From Flavobacteriaceae bacterium CP2B (GTDB lineage: Bacteria; Bacteroidota; Bacteroidia; Flavobacteriales; Flavobacteriaceae), in contig LXTR01000038.1 in NCBI GenBank assembly GCA_001683825.1, forward strand, positions 1 to 64,000: a stretch of 64,000 nt of DNA. The letters run 5' to 3'. The notes under the pieces were generated by a model. That model made no database searches and was not told the origin of the DNA. It saw only the letters and a program-made list of their open reading frames with translations. Shown here piece by piece: positions 35,407 through 44,041 of this stretch. The position numbers and the translations under genes are program-made. Position 1 is the stretch's first letter, and each line of letters starts with the position of its first letter.

Positions 35407-37050
35407 ATGAAAAAATATGCACAGGCAAGCCTGCTTGCCTTTGGTACCCTATGGGTATCCTGTTCCGATGAGACCACGGTCTTTCAGGACAACCTACAGG
35501 ATGAAGTAATCCTCGAAAACAGCCAAACCAAACTAGACGGAAGCATCAATTTTGATAAAGCCGGAGTACTGGATATATATGAAGGGGAAACCCCTCCCGG
35601 TGCCGGCGGGAAAGTGGCGGCAGACCAGGCAGGCGACTACCCGCTGACCCTGGTAGCCCAGGTGCAGGCGCCACAAAGGAGCAGTACGGACAACCTGACG
35701 GCTTCCCACGTACACGTTTCGGGAGACTATGCCTACGTGGCCTATAATACGGCAGGAGAAGTGTATAGCGGGGCCGTAGAGGTAATCGATATTTCCGACC
35801 CCCATAACCCCAGGGTGACCTCCCGCCTGTTTTACGTGAATGCCGACATCAACGCCATACAATACGACAGCGGTTTTGTATACATCGCCGGGGGGACCGA
35901 CGCCCAGACATCTACCATTGCAACCTCCAATTCCTTTATCGCCAAAATACCCATGCTGGGGAACCGTTTCCTGGAAAGTACCGGGATCGTTTATGGTTTT
36001 CAGCTGGGCTATAACGCCACCGACCTTTTGATTGATGGCAGCCGCATCCTCTCTACCAGTGGTAAGGAAGGTTCCCTGGCGGTATTCTCGAAAGCAGATC
36101 TGAGCCTGCAGCAGGAGTTGCCCTTCCCGGACCTTCGTTCCCTGGCCATGGATAACGGGACGCTGGCCCTGTTGGATGCCAGCCTGGGGGTACGGGTCCT
36201 GGATGCCGGTTTCAACACCCTGAAGGAAATTCATATCGATACCGATTTTGGGCTTGCTACCAAGAAGACCCTTGAAATACAGGGAGATCAGATATTGGTT
36301 TCTGAGGGGGCCAAAGGAACAGGGGTCTATTCCATCAGCAGCGGAAGCCTTGTTGAGTATGTGCCTATCTTCCGGAACCCGGCGGGCGTGGACACGGCAG
36401 ATGTGGTTACCAACGCCGTAGTAGGCAATGAAGGCGTAATGTTCATGGCCAATGGCGGGGCAGGACTTTGCCTTACGGAAGAAGGAAGCAATGGCAAGGA
36501 AGTGGTGGGTATCATAGAGCTGGAAGGCTCAATGAACTATGTGGCCTCCAAAGACGATTATGCCTTCGCCGCTTCGGGAAGGGAAGGGTTGCAGATCATC
36601 AAACTCAACCGCCCGAGTGAAAGCCTGCGGGTTCGTTGTTCCAGCCTGCCGGAATACGAGAGCAGTTCCAAACTATTTGTAAATACCGGGGAAGTGGCCG
36701 AATTCCAGGGGGCCAAGCGATTTACCAGCATCGATATCCGGGGCGCCCTGTTACTGTGTGGTTCCTGGACCGTAAGGGAGGATGTCAAAGTGGATGACGA
36801 CGCCCTGTTTGAAATGAACGGAACCCTGGTGGTGGGGCGGAACAACAAAAAGAAAAAACTCAAGGTGCATAAGAACGGTACCTTGCGTATCGAAGGGAAC
36901 CTGACCATCTACGGGGATCTTGTCCTGGAGGAGGGCTCCACATTGGAGTTCCTGGGGCCTGCGTCCGTGGTAAACATAACGGGTAAGGTAGATATCAAAG
37001 ACAATGTCACCATTACGGGGAACTTCCTGGATGTGTCCGGCAAGTTCTGA
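35407..37050 (+). CDS. Large lipoprotein with LVIVD-type beta-propeller repeats
   Basis: The 547-residue product has a lipoprotein signal with Cys19 (LWVSC). An acidic linker is followed by beta-propeller-like repeats, the clearest being VHVSGDYAYVAYNT then VEVIDISDPHNPRV, the LVIVD pattern; further blades recur to about residue 400. The C-terminal ~100 residues (MNGTLVVGRNNKKKKL onward) show short G/V/I-rich strands that look like a small beta-helix. It is probably exposed at the outer membrane. No catalytic motif is seen and no function is assigned. Confidence 0.8.
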   Translation: MKKYAQASLLAFGTLWVSCSDETTVFQDNLQDEVILENSQTKLDGSINFDKAGVLDIYEGETPPGAGGKVAADQAGDYPLTLVAQVQAPQRSSTDNLTASHVHVSGDYAYVAYNTAGEVYSGAVEVIDISDPHNPRVTSRLFYVNADINAIQYDSGFVYIAGGTDAQTSTIATSNSFIAKIPMLGNRFLESTGIVYGFQLGYNATDLLIDGSRILSTSGKEGSLAVFSKADLSLQQELPFPDLRSLAMDNGTLALLDASLGVRVLDAGFNTLKEIHIDTDFGLATKKTLEIQGDQILVSEGAKGTGVYSISSGSLVEYVPIFRNPAGVDTADVVTNAVVGNEGVMFMANGGAGLCLTEEGSNGKEVVGIIELEGSMNYVASKDDYAFAASGREGLQIIKLNRPSESLRVRCSSLPEYESSSKLFVNTGEVAEFQGAKRFTSIDIRGALLLCGSWTVREDVKVDDDALFEMNGTLVVGRNNKKKKLKVHKNGTLRIEGNLTIYGDLVLEEGSTLEFLGPASVVNITGKVDIKDNVTITGNFLDVSGKF

Positions 37051-37072
37051 AAAATGAACCTTCCAAAAACAG

Positions 37073-37100
37073 AAAAAGCCCTGTAAACCAGGGCTTTTTT
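37073..37100. terminator. Bidirectional rho-independent terminator
   Basis: An 11-bp perfect stem, AAAAAGCCCTG/CAGGGCTTTTT with a TAAAC loop, has A and T tracts on either side. It lies between the convergent LVIVD lipoprotein and TlpA-like genes and can serve both. Confidence 0.85.
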
Positions 37101-37118
37101 ACTTTTCCGGGGTCCTGC

Positions 37119-38222
37119 CTATTGCAGCAATTCCTGAATTTTTTGTTCCAGGGCCGCCCCCCTGAGGTTCTTGGCGACTATGATGCCGTTTTCGTCCAGG
37201 ATAAAGGTGGCCGGAATGGCATTGACATTATACAACTGGGCGATTTCGTCAAAGTACTGCACGTTGGAGACATGGTTCCAGGCCAGTCCGTCTTCCTCGA
37301 TGGCCTTTTTCCAGTCTTCGGCCCTGCGGTCCAGGGACACGCCGAGGATAGATAACCCCTGGTCGCGGTATTTGTTGTAAATTTTCACCACATTGGGGTT
37401 TTCTGCCCGGCAGGGTTTGCACCAGGCGGCCCAGAAGTCCAAAATGGTTACTTTGCCCATGACATCGTGCAAGGCAAGTTCTTCGCCACTTGGAGTGGGT
37501 GCGGTGAAGTTGGGGGCCTTGGAACCGATGGAGGCATTGTCGCCTTTCTCCAGGTTTTTCTTGATCTTTTGCCCTACGGAAGTATCCTTGATCTCAGGGC
37601 TCAGGGACTCGTACATCTGCTTGATCTCATCTACCGGCAAGGCACCGGTCGTCAGGATTTTGTCAATGATCAGCGCTGATATCAAAGCGTTGGGGTTTTC
37701 CCTGGCATAGTTGAGTTCAAAATCCTTGGCTTCCTCCTGCAGTTCAAAATACTCTTCCCTCAGGGAGTTCATGACCACCGTATCCCGTCGGACACTGGCA
37801 TCCCTCATATCTTCGTTCATGGATAGTGCACGGCGCGAAAGGGCCCTGGAGGATTCCAGGAAGTCAGAAAAAAGTTCGTTTTGCAGGGTGCCGTCGATAT
37901 GAGCGTAGGCCAGGCTGTCTTTGTGGGTATTCACCTCAATGGTGCCGGCTTCCAGGACCAGGGGGATGTTCCCCATAGTCTCATCGATGAACAGGTAATG
38001 CAGTTCAGGCTTATCGATCTTTCCGCTAAAGGTAAAGGTTCCGTTGGTTACGGTAGCGGTATCCACATCTACGGGTTGGTTCTGTTCATTGGCCTTTTTA
38101 AGGTATACCGAACTCCCGTCTTTCAGGTCGCCGCTGACGACCCCTTCTACGGTATAACCCCCGGGGTTCGAATTACAGGCAACCAGTGCCGTAAACAATG
38201 CAAATACGAAATAGCGCTTCAT
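37119..38222 (-). CDS. DUF4369/TlpA-type thioredoxin lipoprotein
   Basis: The 367-residue lipoprotein (lipobox LVAC, Cys16) has an N-terminal DUF4369 beta domain (about residues 22-115), a helical linker and a C-terminal TlpA/AhpC-TSA thioredoxin domain with the redox motif WCKPC and the cis-proline segment NAIPATFIL. It should act as a periplasmic disulfide reductase or in cytochrome maturation. A perfect -7 box (38241-38248) lies 18 bp upstream and a bidirectional terminator lies downstream, so it is a single-gene unit. Confidence 0.92.
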   Translation of the reverse strand: MKRYFVFALFTALVACNSNPGGYTVEGVVSGDLKDGSSVYLKKANEQNQPVDVDTATVTNGTFTFSGKIDKPELHYLFIDETMGNIPLVLEAGTIEVNTHKDSLAYAHIDGTLQNELFSDFLESSRALSRRALSMNEDMRDASVRRDTVVMNSLREEYFELQEEAKDFELNYARENPNALISALIIDKILTTGALPVDEIKQMYESLSPEIKDTSVGQKIKKNLEKGDNASIGSKAPNFTAPTPSGEELALHDVMGKVTILDFWAAWCKPCRAENPNVVKIYNKYRDQGLSILGVSLDRRAEDWKKAIEEDGLAWNHVSNVQYFDEIAQLYNVNAIPATFILDENGIIVAKNLRGAALEQKIQELLQ

Positions 38223-38240
38223 CAGAATGTTTTAGGAGCC

Positions 38241-38248
38241 CAAAGATA
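38241..38248 (-). promoter_or_regulatory. -7 promoter box for the TlpA-type lipoprotein
   Basis: TATCTTTG on the minus strand, an exact TAnnTTTG match 18 bp before the ATG at 38222. Confidence 0.55.
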
Positions 38249-38270
38249 GGTAACTGCAGGAGAATAAAAA

Positions 38271-38302
38271 AAGTCCTTAACATACCCTTATGTCAAGGAC
38301 TT
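38271..38302 (-). terminator. Rho-independent terminator after the outer-membrane barrel gene
   Basis: AAGTCCTT/AAGGACTT with an inner ACATA/TATGT pair forms a long stem. On the minus strand it is followed by a run of T (38270-38266). It is just upstream of the next minus-strand promoter. Confidence 0.75.
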
Positions 38303-38323
38303 CCTGAAATACTGGTGTCCCTA

Positions 38324-38818
38324 TCAGAACTGGTACCGTATCCCCAGGGCGATGTCGAAGTCGAAATTATCCGAAAAATCATTGTAGCCGACCAGCCCTA
38401 TTTCGGGACGGAAATCAAGGGAGAGCAAGAGCGGGATATCAAAATTGTATTCCACACCGATATCGCCGGCACCAAAGATGAACAAACCCCCATCGCGATC
38501 GTTGTTGGGGATAGGATCAAAATCCACACTGCCCAATCCGCCGCCAACGCCGTAATACCAATTGAAATTACCGTCGAGCTTGTGGACCCATTGATACAGC
38601 CCGGAGAGTTTGAAGGCGTCGTAATTCCTGCTGTCACGCCATCCCAGGTCGACTTCCACACGGTGGTACCTGCCGACCGATTTTTGATAGGAGATTTCGG
38701 CCCCGAAACCATCACTGTCCCCCAGCCTAAGGCCTAGGGCGTGTTCGGAAATACTTTGGGCGTTCATAGACAGGCAAGCCAAAAACAAGAATGCTGCAAA
38801 AACTTTTGATAGGTTCAT
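38324..38818 (-). CDS. Small outer-membrane beta-barrel protein
   Basis: The 164-residue exported product has a signal peptide ending ...LSMNAQS and amphipathic strands throughout (VEVDLGWRDSRNYDAF, WYYGVGGGLGSVDF, GVEYNFDIPLLLSLDFRPE). It ends in RYQF, the aromatic terminus of outer-membrane barrels. The size fits an eight-stranded OmpW/OmpX-like porin-type barrel. The function is unknown. A -7 box and its own terminator make it a monocistronic unit. Confidence 0.82.
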   Translation of the reverse strand: MNLSKVFAAFLFLACLSMNAQSISEHALGLRLGDSDGFGAEISYQKSVGRYHRVEVDLGWRDSRNYDAFKLSGLYQWVHKLDGNFNWYYGVGGGLGSVDFDPIPNNDRDGGLFIFGAGDIGVEYNFDIPLLLSLDFRPEIGLVGYNDFSDNFDFDIALGIRYQF

Positions 38819-38840
38819 TTTTCATATTTTAAATTGCGTT

Positions 38841-38848
38841 CAAAAATA
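38841..38848 (-). promoter_or_regulatory. -7 promoter box for the outer-membrane barrel gene, beside a direct repeat
   Basis: TATTTTTG on the minus strand matches TAnnTTTG exactly, 22 bp before the ATG. Immediately upstream the 10-mer ATAGGCCTTT occurs twice (38846-38855 and 38859-38868), 13 bp apart, a possible protein-binding site. Confidence 0.45.
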
Positions 38849-38909
38849 GGCCTTTCATATAGGCCTTTGGTTAATAAAAACTTAATTTAGCCCCCAAAAT
38901 TGTGCAACC

Positions 38910-41825
38910 TTGGATAAAACTATTTTGGAGGAGCTCCGTGAGCAACTGGAAGGCTCCCTGCATTTTGACAATCTGAGCAAATCGCTGTATGCCACGGACG
39001 CTTCCGTCTATCGCAAAACACCCCTGGGAGTGGCGTATCCCAAAAGTACCGAAGACATCCAAAACCTGGTCCGTTTTGCCGGCCAACATAAGGTGGGGCT
39101 TATCCCAAGGACGGCCGGGACGTCTTTGGCCGGACAGTGCGTAGGGGAGGGCATCGTCCTGGATGTTTCCAGGCACTTTACCGAAATCGTGCGGCTGGAT
39201 GTGGACAAGAAACAGGTGGTGGTACAACCCGGGGTGATCAGGGATGAACTGAACCAGGTCCTGGAACCCCACGGGCTGTTTTTCGGCCCCAATACCTCTA
39301 CTTCCAACCGCTGCATGCTGGGGGGAATGGTCGGGAACAATTCCAGCGGCACCACTTCTATCCGGTATGGCGTGACCCGGGATAAGGTCCTGGCCCTGAA
39401 AACCGTGCTCTCTGATGGAAGCCTGGCCACCTTTAAAACGCTTTCCAATGAGGAATTTATCGCGAAAACCCAATTGGACACACTTGAAGGAAAGATATAT
39501 AAAAACATTTATAAAGAACTATCCGTCAAAGAAGTACAACATAGGATAAAGCAAGAATTTCCCAAAGGGGAAATCCACCGGAGGAATACGGGTTACGCCA
39601 TTGACGCCTTGCTTCGAAGCCAACTCTTTGGAGGTACCGAAGCATCGGTTAACCTCTGTGAACTCTTGAGTGGGAGTGAGGGCACCCTGGCCTTTACCAC
39701 GGAAATCACCCTCCAGCTGGACAACTTGCCGCCGAGCCATTCCGCAATGGTTGTCACCCATTACAAAACCCTGTCCGATTCCCTGGCTGACGTGGCCCCC
39801 TTGATGGGGCACGAGTTATACACCTGCGAGATGATGGACAAGGTGATCCTGGATTGCACCAAAAATAACCGGGCCCAGCTGGCGAACCGCTTTTTTGTCG
39901 ACGGGGACCCGGCTGCCCTGCTGATGCTTGAAGTGCGGGCCGCGACCGAAGAAACCCTGGAAACCGCACTGGGGGCACTGCTGAAGACCATCGAAAGCTC
40001 CGGGCTCAGTTACGCCCATCCGGTACTGCGCGGGGACGATATCGCCAAGGCTGTGGAATTGCGGAAAGCCGGGCTGGGATTGTTGGGCAATATGGTGGGC
40101 GACCGCAAGGCGGTGGCCTGTATAGAGGATACGGCCGTTGCCCTGGAGGACTTAAAGGACTTTATCGGGCAGTTTTCGCTGATCATGGAGAAATACCAGC
40201 AGAAGGCGGTGTACTATGCGCACGCCGGGGCCGGGGAATTGCACCTGCGCCCCATCCTCAACCTCAAGAAATCTTCTGATGTGGCCCTGTTCCGAAGCAT
40301 TACCACCGAAGTGGCCCAGCTCACCAAAAAATTTGGCGGATCCTTCAGCGGCGAGCATGGGGATGGCATCGTCAGGGCAGAATTCATCCCGATGATGATC
40401 GGGCAGGAGAACTACGAATTGCTGCAACGGGTGAAGGCGACCTTCGACCCGGAAGGCATATTCAACCCGGGCAAAATAGTAGACGCCTATCCCATGGACC
40501 AGTCCCTGCGGTACGAGGTAGACCGTTCAGAACCGGAAATTGCCACCTTCCTCGATTTCTCGGACAGTGAAGGCATCCTCCGGGCGGCAGAGAAATGCAA
40601 CGGTAGTGGCGATTGCCGGAAAACGGAGAAAACGCCCGGGGCCATGTGCCCGAGTTACCATGCAACCAGGAACGAGAAAGACACCACCCGGGGCAGGGCC
40701 AATGCCCTGCGGGAATTCCTCACCAGCAATGGACAGGAGAACCGATTTGACAGGAAAGAACTCAAGGACGTGTTTGACCTCTGCCTGAGTTGTAAGGCCT
40801 GTAGCAGTGAATGCCCCAGCAATGTGGATGTGGCAACACTCAAGGCGGAGTTCCTCTACCAGTACCAGGAAGCTAACGGGTACCCGCTGCGAAGCAGCCT
40901 CTTTGCCTACAACACCCTTGTCAATCGCTTCGGCAGCAAAGTGGCCGGCCTCACCAACGCCGTGTATGGCTCGGGCATTTTAAGCGGATTGATAAAAAAG
41001 GTTTCAGGTGTTGCCCCGGGCCGCAGCTTTCCGAGGGTTGGAAGTTTTAATTTCAACAAATACCTGAAAAACAAGGAAAACCAGGCAGATACCGGTATGA
41101 AAAAGGTCTTGTTGTACATTGACGAGTTTACCCGGTATATGGACATTGACCTGGGCCGGGATGCGATCGACCTCTTCACCGCCCTGGGTTATGAAGTGCG
41201 GTTGTTCTATGGCGAAAGCGGGCGCACCTTTATTTCCAAGGGATACCTGAGGCAGGCCAGAAACCTGGCCCGGGAAAACCTGGACCGCTTGAAACCGCTG
41301 ATGGAGGAGGGGTGGACCCTGATTGGCCTTGAACCCTCAGCCATACTGACCTTCCGGGATGAATACCTGCGTTTTGGCCTGGAGGGCGCGGCCGCCGAAA
41401 AACTCGCGTCCCAAAGTTTGCTGGCCGAAGAATTCCTTTCCAGGGAAATACGGCTGGGAATTCTGGATGCGTCGCGCTTTACCAAGGAAGCCCGTATGGT
41501 GAAGATCCACAACCACTGCCACCAGAAGGCCTTGTCGGACCAGAAGGTGACGTTTGACCTGCTGAACCTGCCTGAAAATTACCAAGTCACGATCATCAAT
41601 TCCGGTTGTTGCGGGATGGCGGGATCCTTTGGCTATGAGGAAGAACACTATGAATTGAGCATGAAAATAGGGGGGCAGCGATTGTTCCCTGCCGTTGCGA
41701 AATCGGCCCCGGAAGTGCTCATAGCCGCCAATGGCACGAGTTGCCGCCACCAGATCCAGGATGGTACGGGCAGGAAGTCCCTTCATCCCGTAAGCATTAT
41801 GAGGCAGGCTTTAGTCGTTCGTTGA
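38910..41825 (+). CDS. FAD-binding and 4Fe-4S oxidoreductase, D-lactate dehydrogenase type
   Basis: The 971-residue fusion has an N-terminal FAD_binding_4 domain (IPRTAGTSLAGQ, MVGNNSSGTTSIRYG), an FAD-oxidase C domain with YYAHAGAGELHLRP and SGEHGDGIVRAEF, then Fe-S cysteines (CNGSGDCRKTEKTPGAMCP and CLSCKACSSECPSNVD). It ends in a CCG domain (HNHCHQKAL, SGCCGMAGSFGYE). It probably oxidises D-lactate or another 2-hydroxyacid and feeds electrons to quinone. The start is TTG: an in-frame stop at 38883 leaves no ATG or GTG upstream. The 3' end overlaps the convergent phosphoesterase gene by 15 bp. Confidence 0.9.
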   Translation: MDKTILEELREQLEGSLHFDNLSKSLYATDASVYRKTPLGVAYPKSTEDIQNLVRFAGQHKVGLIPRTAGTSLAGQCVGEGIVLDVSRHFTEIVRLDVDKKQVVVQPGVIRDELNQVLEPHGLFFGPNTSTSNRCMLGGMVGNNSSGTTSIRYGVTRDKVLALKTVLSDGSLATFKTLSNEEFIAKTQLDTLEGKIYKNIYKELSVKEVQHRIKQEFPKGEIHRRNTGYAIDALLRSQLFGGTEASVNLCELLSGSEGTLAFTTEITLQLDNLPPSHSAMVVTHYKTLSDSLADVAPLMGHELYTCEMMDKVILDCTKNNRAQLANRFFVDGDPAALLMLEVRAATEETLETALGALLKTIESSGLSYAHPVLRGDDIAKAVELRKAGLGLLGNMVGDRKAVACIEDTAVALEDLKDFIGQFSLIMEKYQQKAVYYAHAGAGELHLRPILNLKKSSDVALFRSITTEVAQLTKKFGGSFSGEHGDGIVRAEFIPMMIGQENYELLQRVKATFDPEGIFNPGKIVDAYPMDQSLRYEVDRSEPEIATFLDFSDSEGILRAAEKCNGSGDCRKTEKTPGAMCPSYHATRNEKDTTRGRANALREFLTSNGQENRFDRKELKDVFDLCLSCKACSSECPSNVDVATLKAEFLYQYQEANGYPLRSSLFAYNTLVNRFGSKVAGLTNAVYGSGILSGLIKKVSGVAPGRSFPRVGSFNFNKYLKNKENQADTGMKKVLLYIDEFTRYMDIDLGRDAIDLFTALGYEVRLFYGESGRTFISKGYLRQARNLARENLDRLKPLMEEGWTLIGLEPSAILTFRDEYLRFGLEGAAAEKLASQSLLAEEFLSREIRLGILDASRFTKEARMVKIHNHCHQKALSDQKVTFDLLNLPENYQVTIINSGCCGMAGSFGYEEEHYELSMKIGGQRLFPAVAKSAPEVLIAANGTSCRHQIQDGTGRKSLHPVSIMRQALVVR

Positions 41826-42683
41826 TTCTCCGTCTTTTTCCTTTTCGGGCGCTTTGTTCCGCCGGAGGTCAATAATGTTGGCGATGAGTTCGTTCATATC
41901 CATTTCCTTGAGTTCCTCATCCGCAAAGAAAGGGGAGAGTTTATCGCGATGGTAATGATAGACCTTCCATCGTTTGAACGCGTATTCCAGTGCGGTGAGG
42001 TGGGTGTCCCAATCGCCCGAATTCAGGTAGGTGCACTCGCCGTTGCGGTTCTCGTACCTCAGTTTCTTGGGGTGGTGTATGTGTCCGCAGACCACATAGT
42101 GATAGCCCCCTTCAATGGCCAGTTCAGAAGTGGTACGCTCAAAATTCCTGCGGTACCGGGCCCCTTTATGCGGGCTGTTTTTTATCCGCTTGGCAAGGGA
42201 GTATGTATCGCGCCCTGCCTTTTGAAGGAGCCGGTTGTAGCAACGGTTCAGTTGCAACAGCAGTGCGTATCCGAAACTGCCCAGGCTGGCCAGCCAGCGC
42301 GAATGCCGCACCGAAAGGTCGAAAACATCCCCATGGAAAAACCAGGCCTTTTTCCCATCCAGGTCCAGGACCAGTTTGTTGTGGATGCTGAAGTTGCCCA
42401 TGGTGGTCCCGTTGAATTTGCGCAACATCTGGTCATGGTTTCCCGGGAGGTAGTATACCCGGGTGCCCCCGGAAGCCAGGTTGAGGACCTTTTTAACGAC
42501 TTTGAAATGGGAAAGGGGGAAGTAGCCTTTGGTGAGTTTGCCGATATCCAGGATGTCCCCATTCAGGATCAGGGTCCCGGGTTTGATACTGCTCAGGTAG
42601 GCCAGCAATTCTTCGGCATGGCAGCCGTGGGTGCCCAAATGCACATCCGATACCACAGCCACTTCAATCTTGCGCTTTTTCAA
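41811..42683 (-). CDS. LpxH-like calcineurin-type metallophosphoesterase
   Basis: The 290-residue binuclear phosphoesterase has all metal motifs: SDVHLGTHGC, NGDILDI, LPGNHDQML, HGDVFD and CGHIHHPK. Its length and architecture match UDP-2,3-diacylglucosamine diphosphatase-like proteins (LpxH/LpxG-type), so a lipid A role is plausible but not proven. Codon 1 is TTG at 42683; no ATG precedes it in frame between the gene and the perfect -7 box at 42707-42714. The 3' end overlaps the convergent oxidoreductase gene. Confidence 0.87.
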   Translation of the reverse strand: MKKRKIEVAVVSDVHLGTHGCHAEELLAYLSSIKPGTLILNGDILDIGKLTKGYFPLSHFKVVKKVLNLASGGTRVYYLPGNHDQMLRKFNGTTMGNFSIHNKLVLDLDGKKAWFFHGDVFDLSVRHSRWLASLGSFGYALLLQLNRCYNRLLQKAGRDTYSLAKRIKNSPHKGARYRRNFERTTSELAIEGGYHYVVCGHIHHPKKLRYENRNGECTYLNSGDWDTHLTALEYAFKRWKVYHYHRDKLSPFFADEELKEMDMNELIANIIDLRRNKAPEKEKDGESTND

Positions 42684-42706
42684 TCGTTCCGGGGTTAAAC
42701 CGGGAA

Positions 42707-42714
42707 CAAAATTA
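42707..42714 (-). promoter_or_regulatory. -7 promoter box for the metallophosphoesterase gene
   Basis: TAATTTTG on the minus strand, an exact TAnnTTTG match 23 bp before the TTG start. It supports that unusual start codon. Confidence 0.5.
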
Positions 42715-42847
42715 AACCTATGAGTATAAAAACAGATAAAAGCCGGGTCATCCTTTCTTCACTTTACAGTTAAGATTCGATTAACGGGAGTCGCGCTTTG
42801 TTAAGCCAACATTAAATTGGGGCCTTGTTAAAGATCATTTTAACCGC

Positions 42848-42855
42848 TATCTTTG
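42848..42855 (+). promoter_or_regulatory. -7 promoter box for aroC
   Basis: TATCTTTG, an exact TAnnTTTG match 56 bp before the ATG at 42912. Confidence 0.5.
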
Positions 42856-42911
42856 GCCGGGCTGTACCTGTGGCGACGATCCGTCACACCCCAAATGAAC
42901 CAACAGAGCAT

Positions 42912-43976
42912 ATGGCAGGAAATACCTTTGGCCGACTTTTCAGGCTTACTACCTTTGGCGAATCGCACGGCCCGGCCCTGGGCGGGGTCATCGACGGTTG
43001 TCCCGCGGGGCTTTTGCTCGACCTGGAGGCCATTCAGCTCGAACTGGACCGGAGGAGGCCGGGGCAGTCTGCGATCGTCACCCAGCGGAAGGAACCCGAT
43101 ACCGTGGTCTTTTATTCCGGGATCTTTGAAGGAAAAACTACCGGGACGCCTATCGGGTTTGCCATCCACAATACCAACCAAAAATCTGGCGATTATTCGC
43201 ACATCAAGGATTCTTACCGCCCTTCGCACGCCGATTATACCTATGACGCGAAATATGGTTTCCGTGATTACCGTGGTGGCGGAAGGAGCTCGGCACGGGA
43301 GACTGCCAGCCGGGTAGTGGCCGGCGCCATCGCAAGGCAATTGCTCGCCCCGGTGCGTATACAGGCCTATGTGTCGCAGGTGGGGCCGTTGCAACTGGGG
43401 AAATCCTATGAGGAACTCGACCTGTCCCTGACCGAATCCAATCCGGTGCGCTGCCCGGATCCGGAGACGGCCAAAGCCATGGAAGCCTGTATCAGGGAAA
43501 TCCGCAAAGAAGGGGATACCATAGGGGGGGTTGTCAGTTGTGTGATCCGGAATGTCCCCCCGGGCCTTGGGGAACCGGTATTCGATAAATTACATGCCGA
43601 ACTGGGCAAAGCCATGCTGTCAATCAACGCGGTAAAGGGTTTTGAATACGGCAGCGGTTTTGGTGGGGTTTACATGAAAGGAAGCCAGCACAACGATGCG
43701 TTTAACCCGGATGGCAGTACCAAAACCAACCACAGCGGTGGGATACAGGGCGGCATAAGCAACGGGATGGATATTTACTTCAACGTCGCATTCAAACCGG
43801 TAGCAACCCTTATACAGGCGTATGAAACCATCGACAAAGACGGAAACCCGGTGACTGCCCAGGGAAAAGGGCGGCACGACCCCTGTGTGGTACCCAGGGC
43901 CGTCCCCATCGTAGAGGCCATGGCAGCCCTGGTGCTGGCCGATTTTACGCTGCTCAACCGCAGTGTAAAATTATAG
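42912..43976 (+). CDS. aroC: Chorismate synthase
   Basis: AroC makes chorismate from 5-enolpyruvylshikimate-3-phosphate using reduced FMN, the last step of the shikimate pathway. The 354-residue product starts [20 protein letters not shown] (signature 1). It continues with [15 protein letters not shown] and [14 protein letters not shown] (signature 2 region) and ends with [18 protein letters not shown]. The upstream in-frame start at 42825 lies before the promoter and is rejected. No other shikimate genes are in view. Confidence 0.96.
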   Translation: MAGNTFGRLFRLTTFGESHGPALGGVIDGCPAGLLLDLEAIQLELDRRRPGQSAIVTQRKEPDTVVFYSGIFEGKTTGTPIGFAIHNTNQKSGDYSHIKDSYRPSHADYTYDAKYGFRDYRGGGRSSARETASRVVAGAIARQLLAPVRIQAYVSQVGPLQLGKSYEELDLSLTESNPVRCPDPETAKAMEACIREIRKEGDTIGGVVSCVIRNVPPGLGEPVFDKLHAELGKAMLSINAVKGFEYGSGFGGVYMKGSQHNDAFNPDGSTKTNHSGGIQGGISNGMDIYFNVAFKPVATLIQAYETIDKDGNPVTAQGKGRHDPCVVPRAVPIVEAMAALVLADFTLLNRSVKL

Positions 43977-44041
43977 GCCTCCCTTTTTAGGGCTTTTGCC
44001 TCCAAAATGCTATCTTCCCGCCTACATTGAAAATTTAGCGT

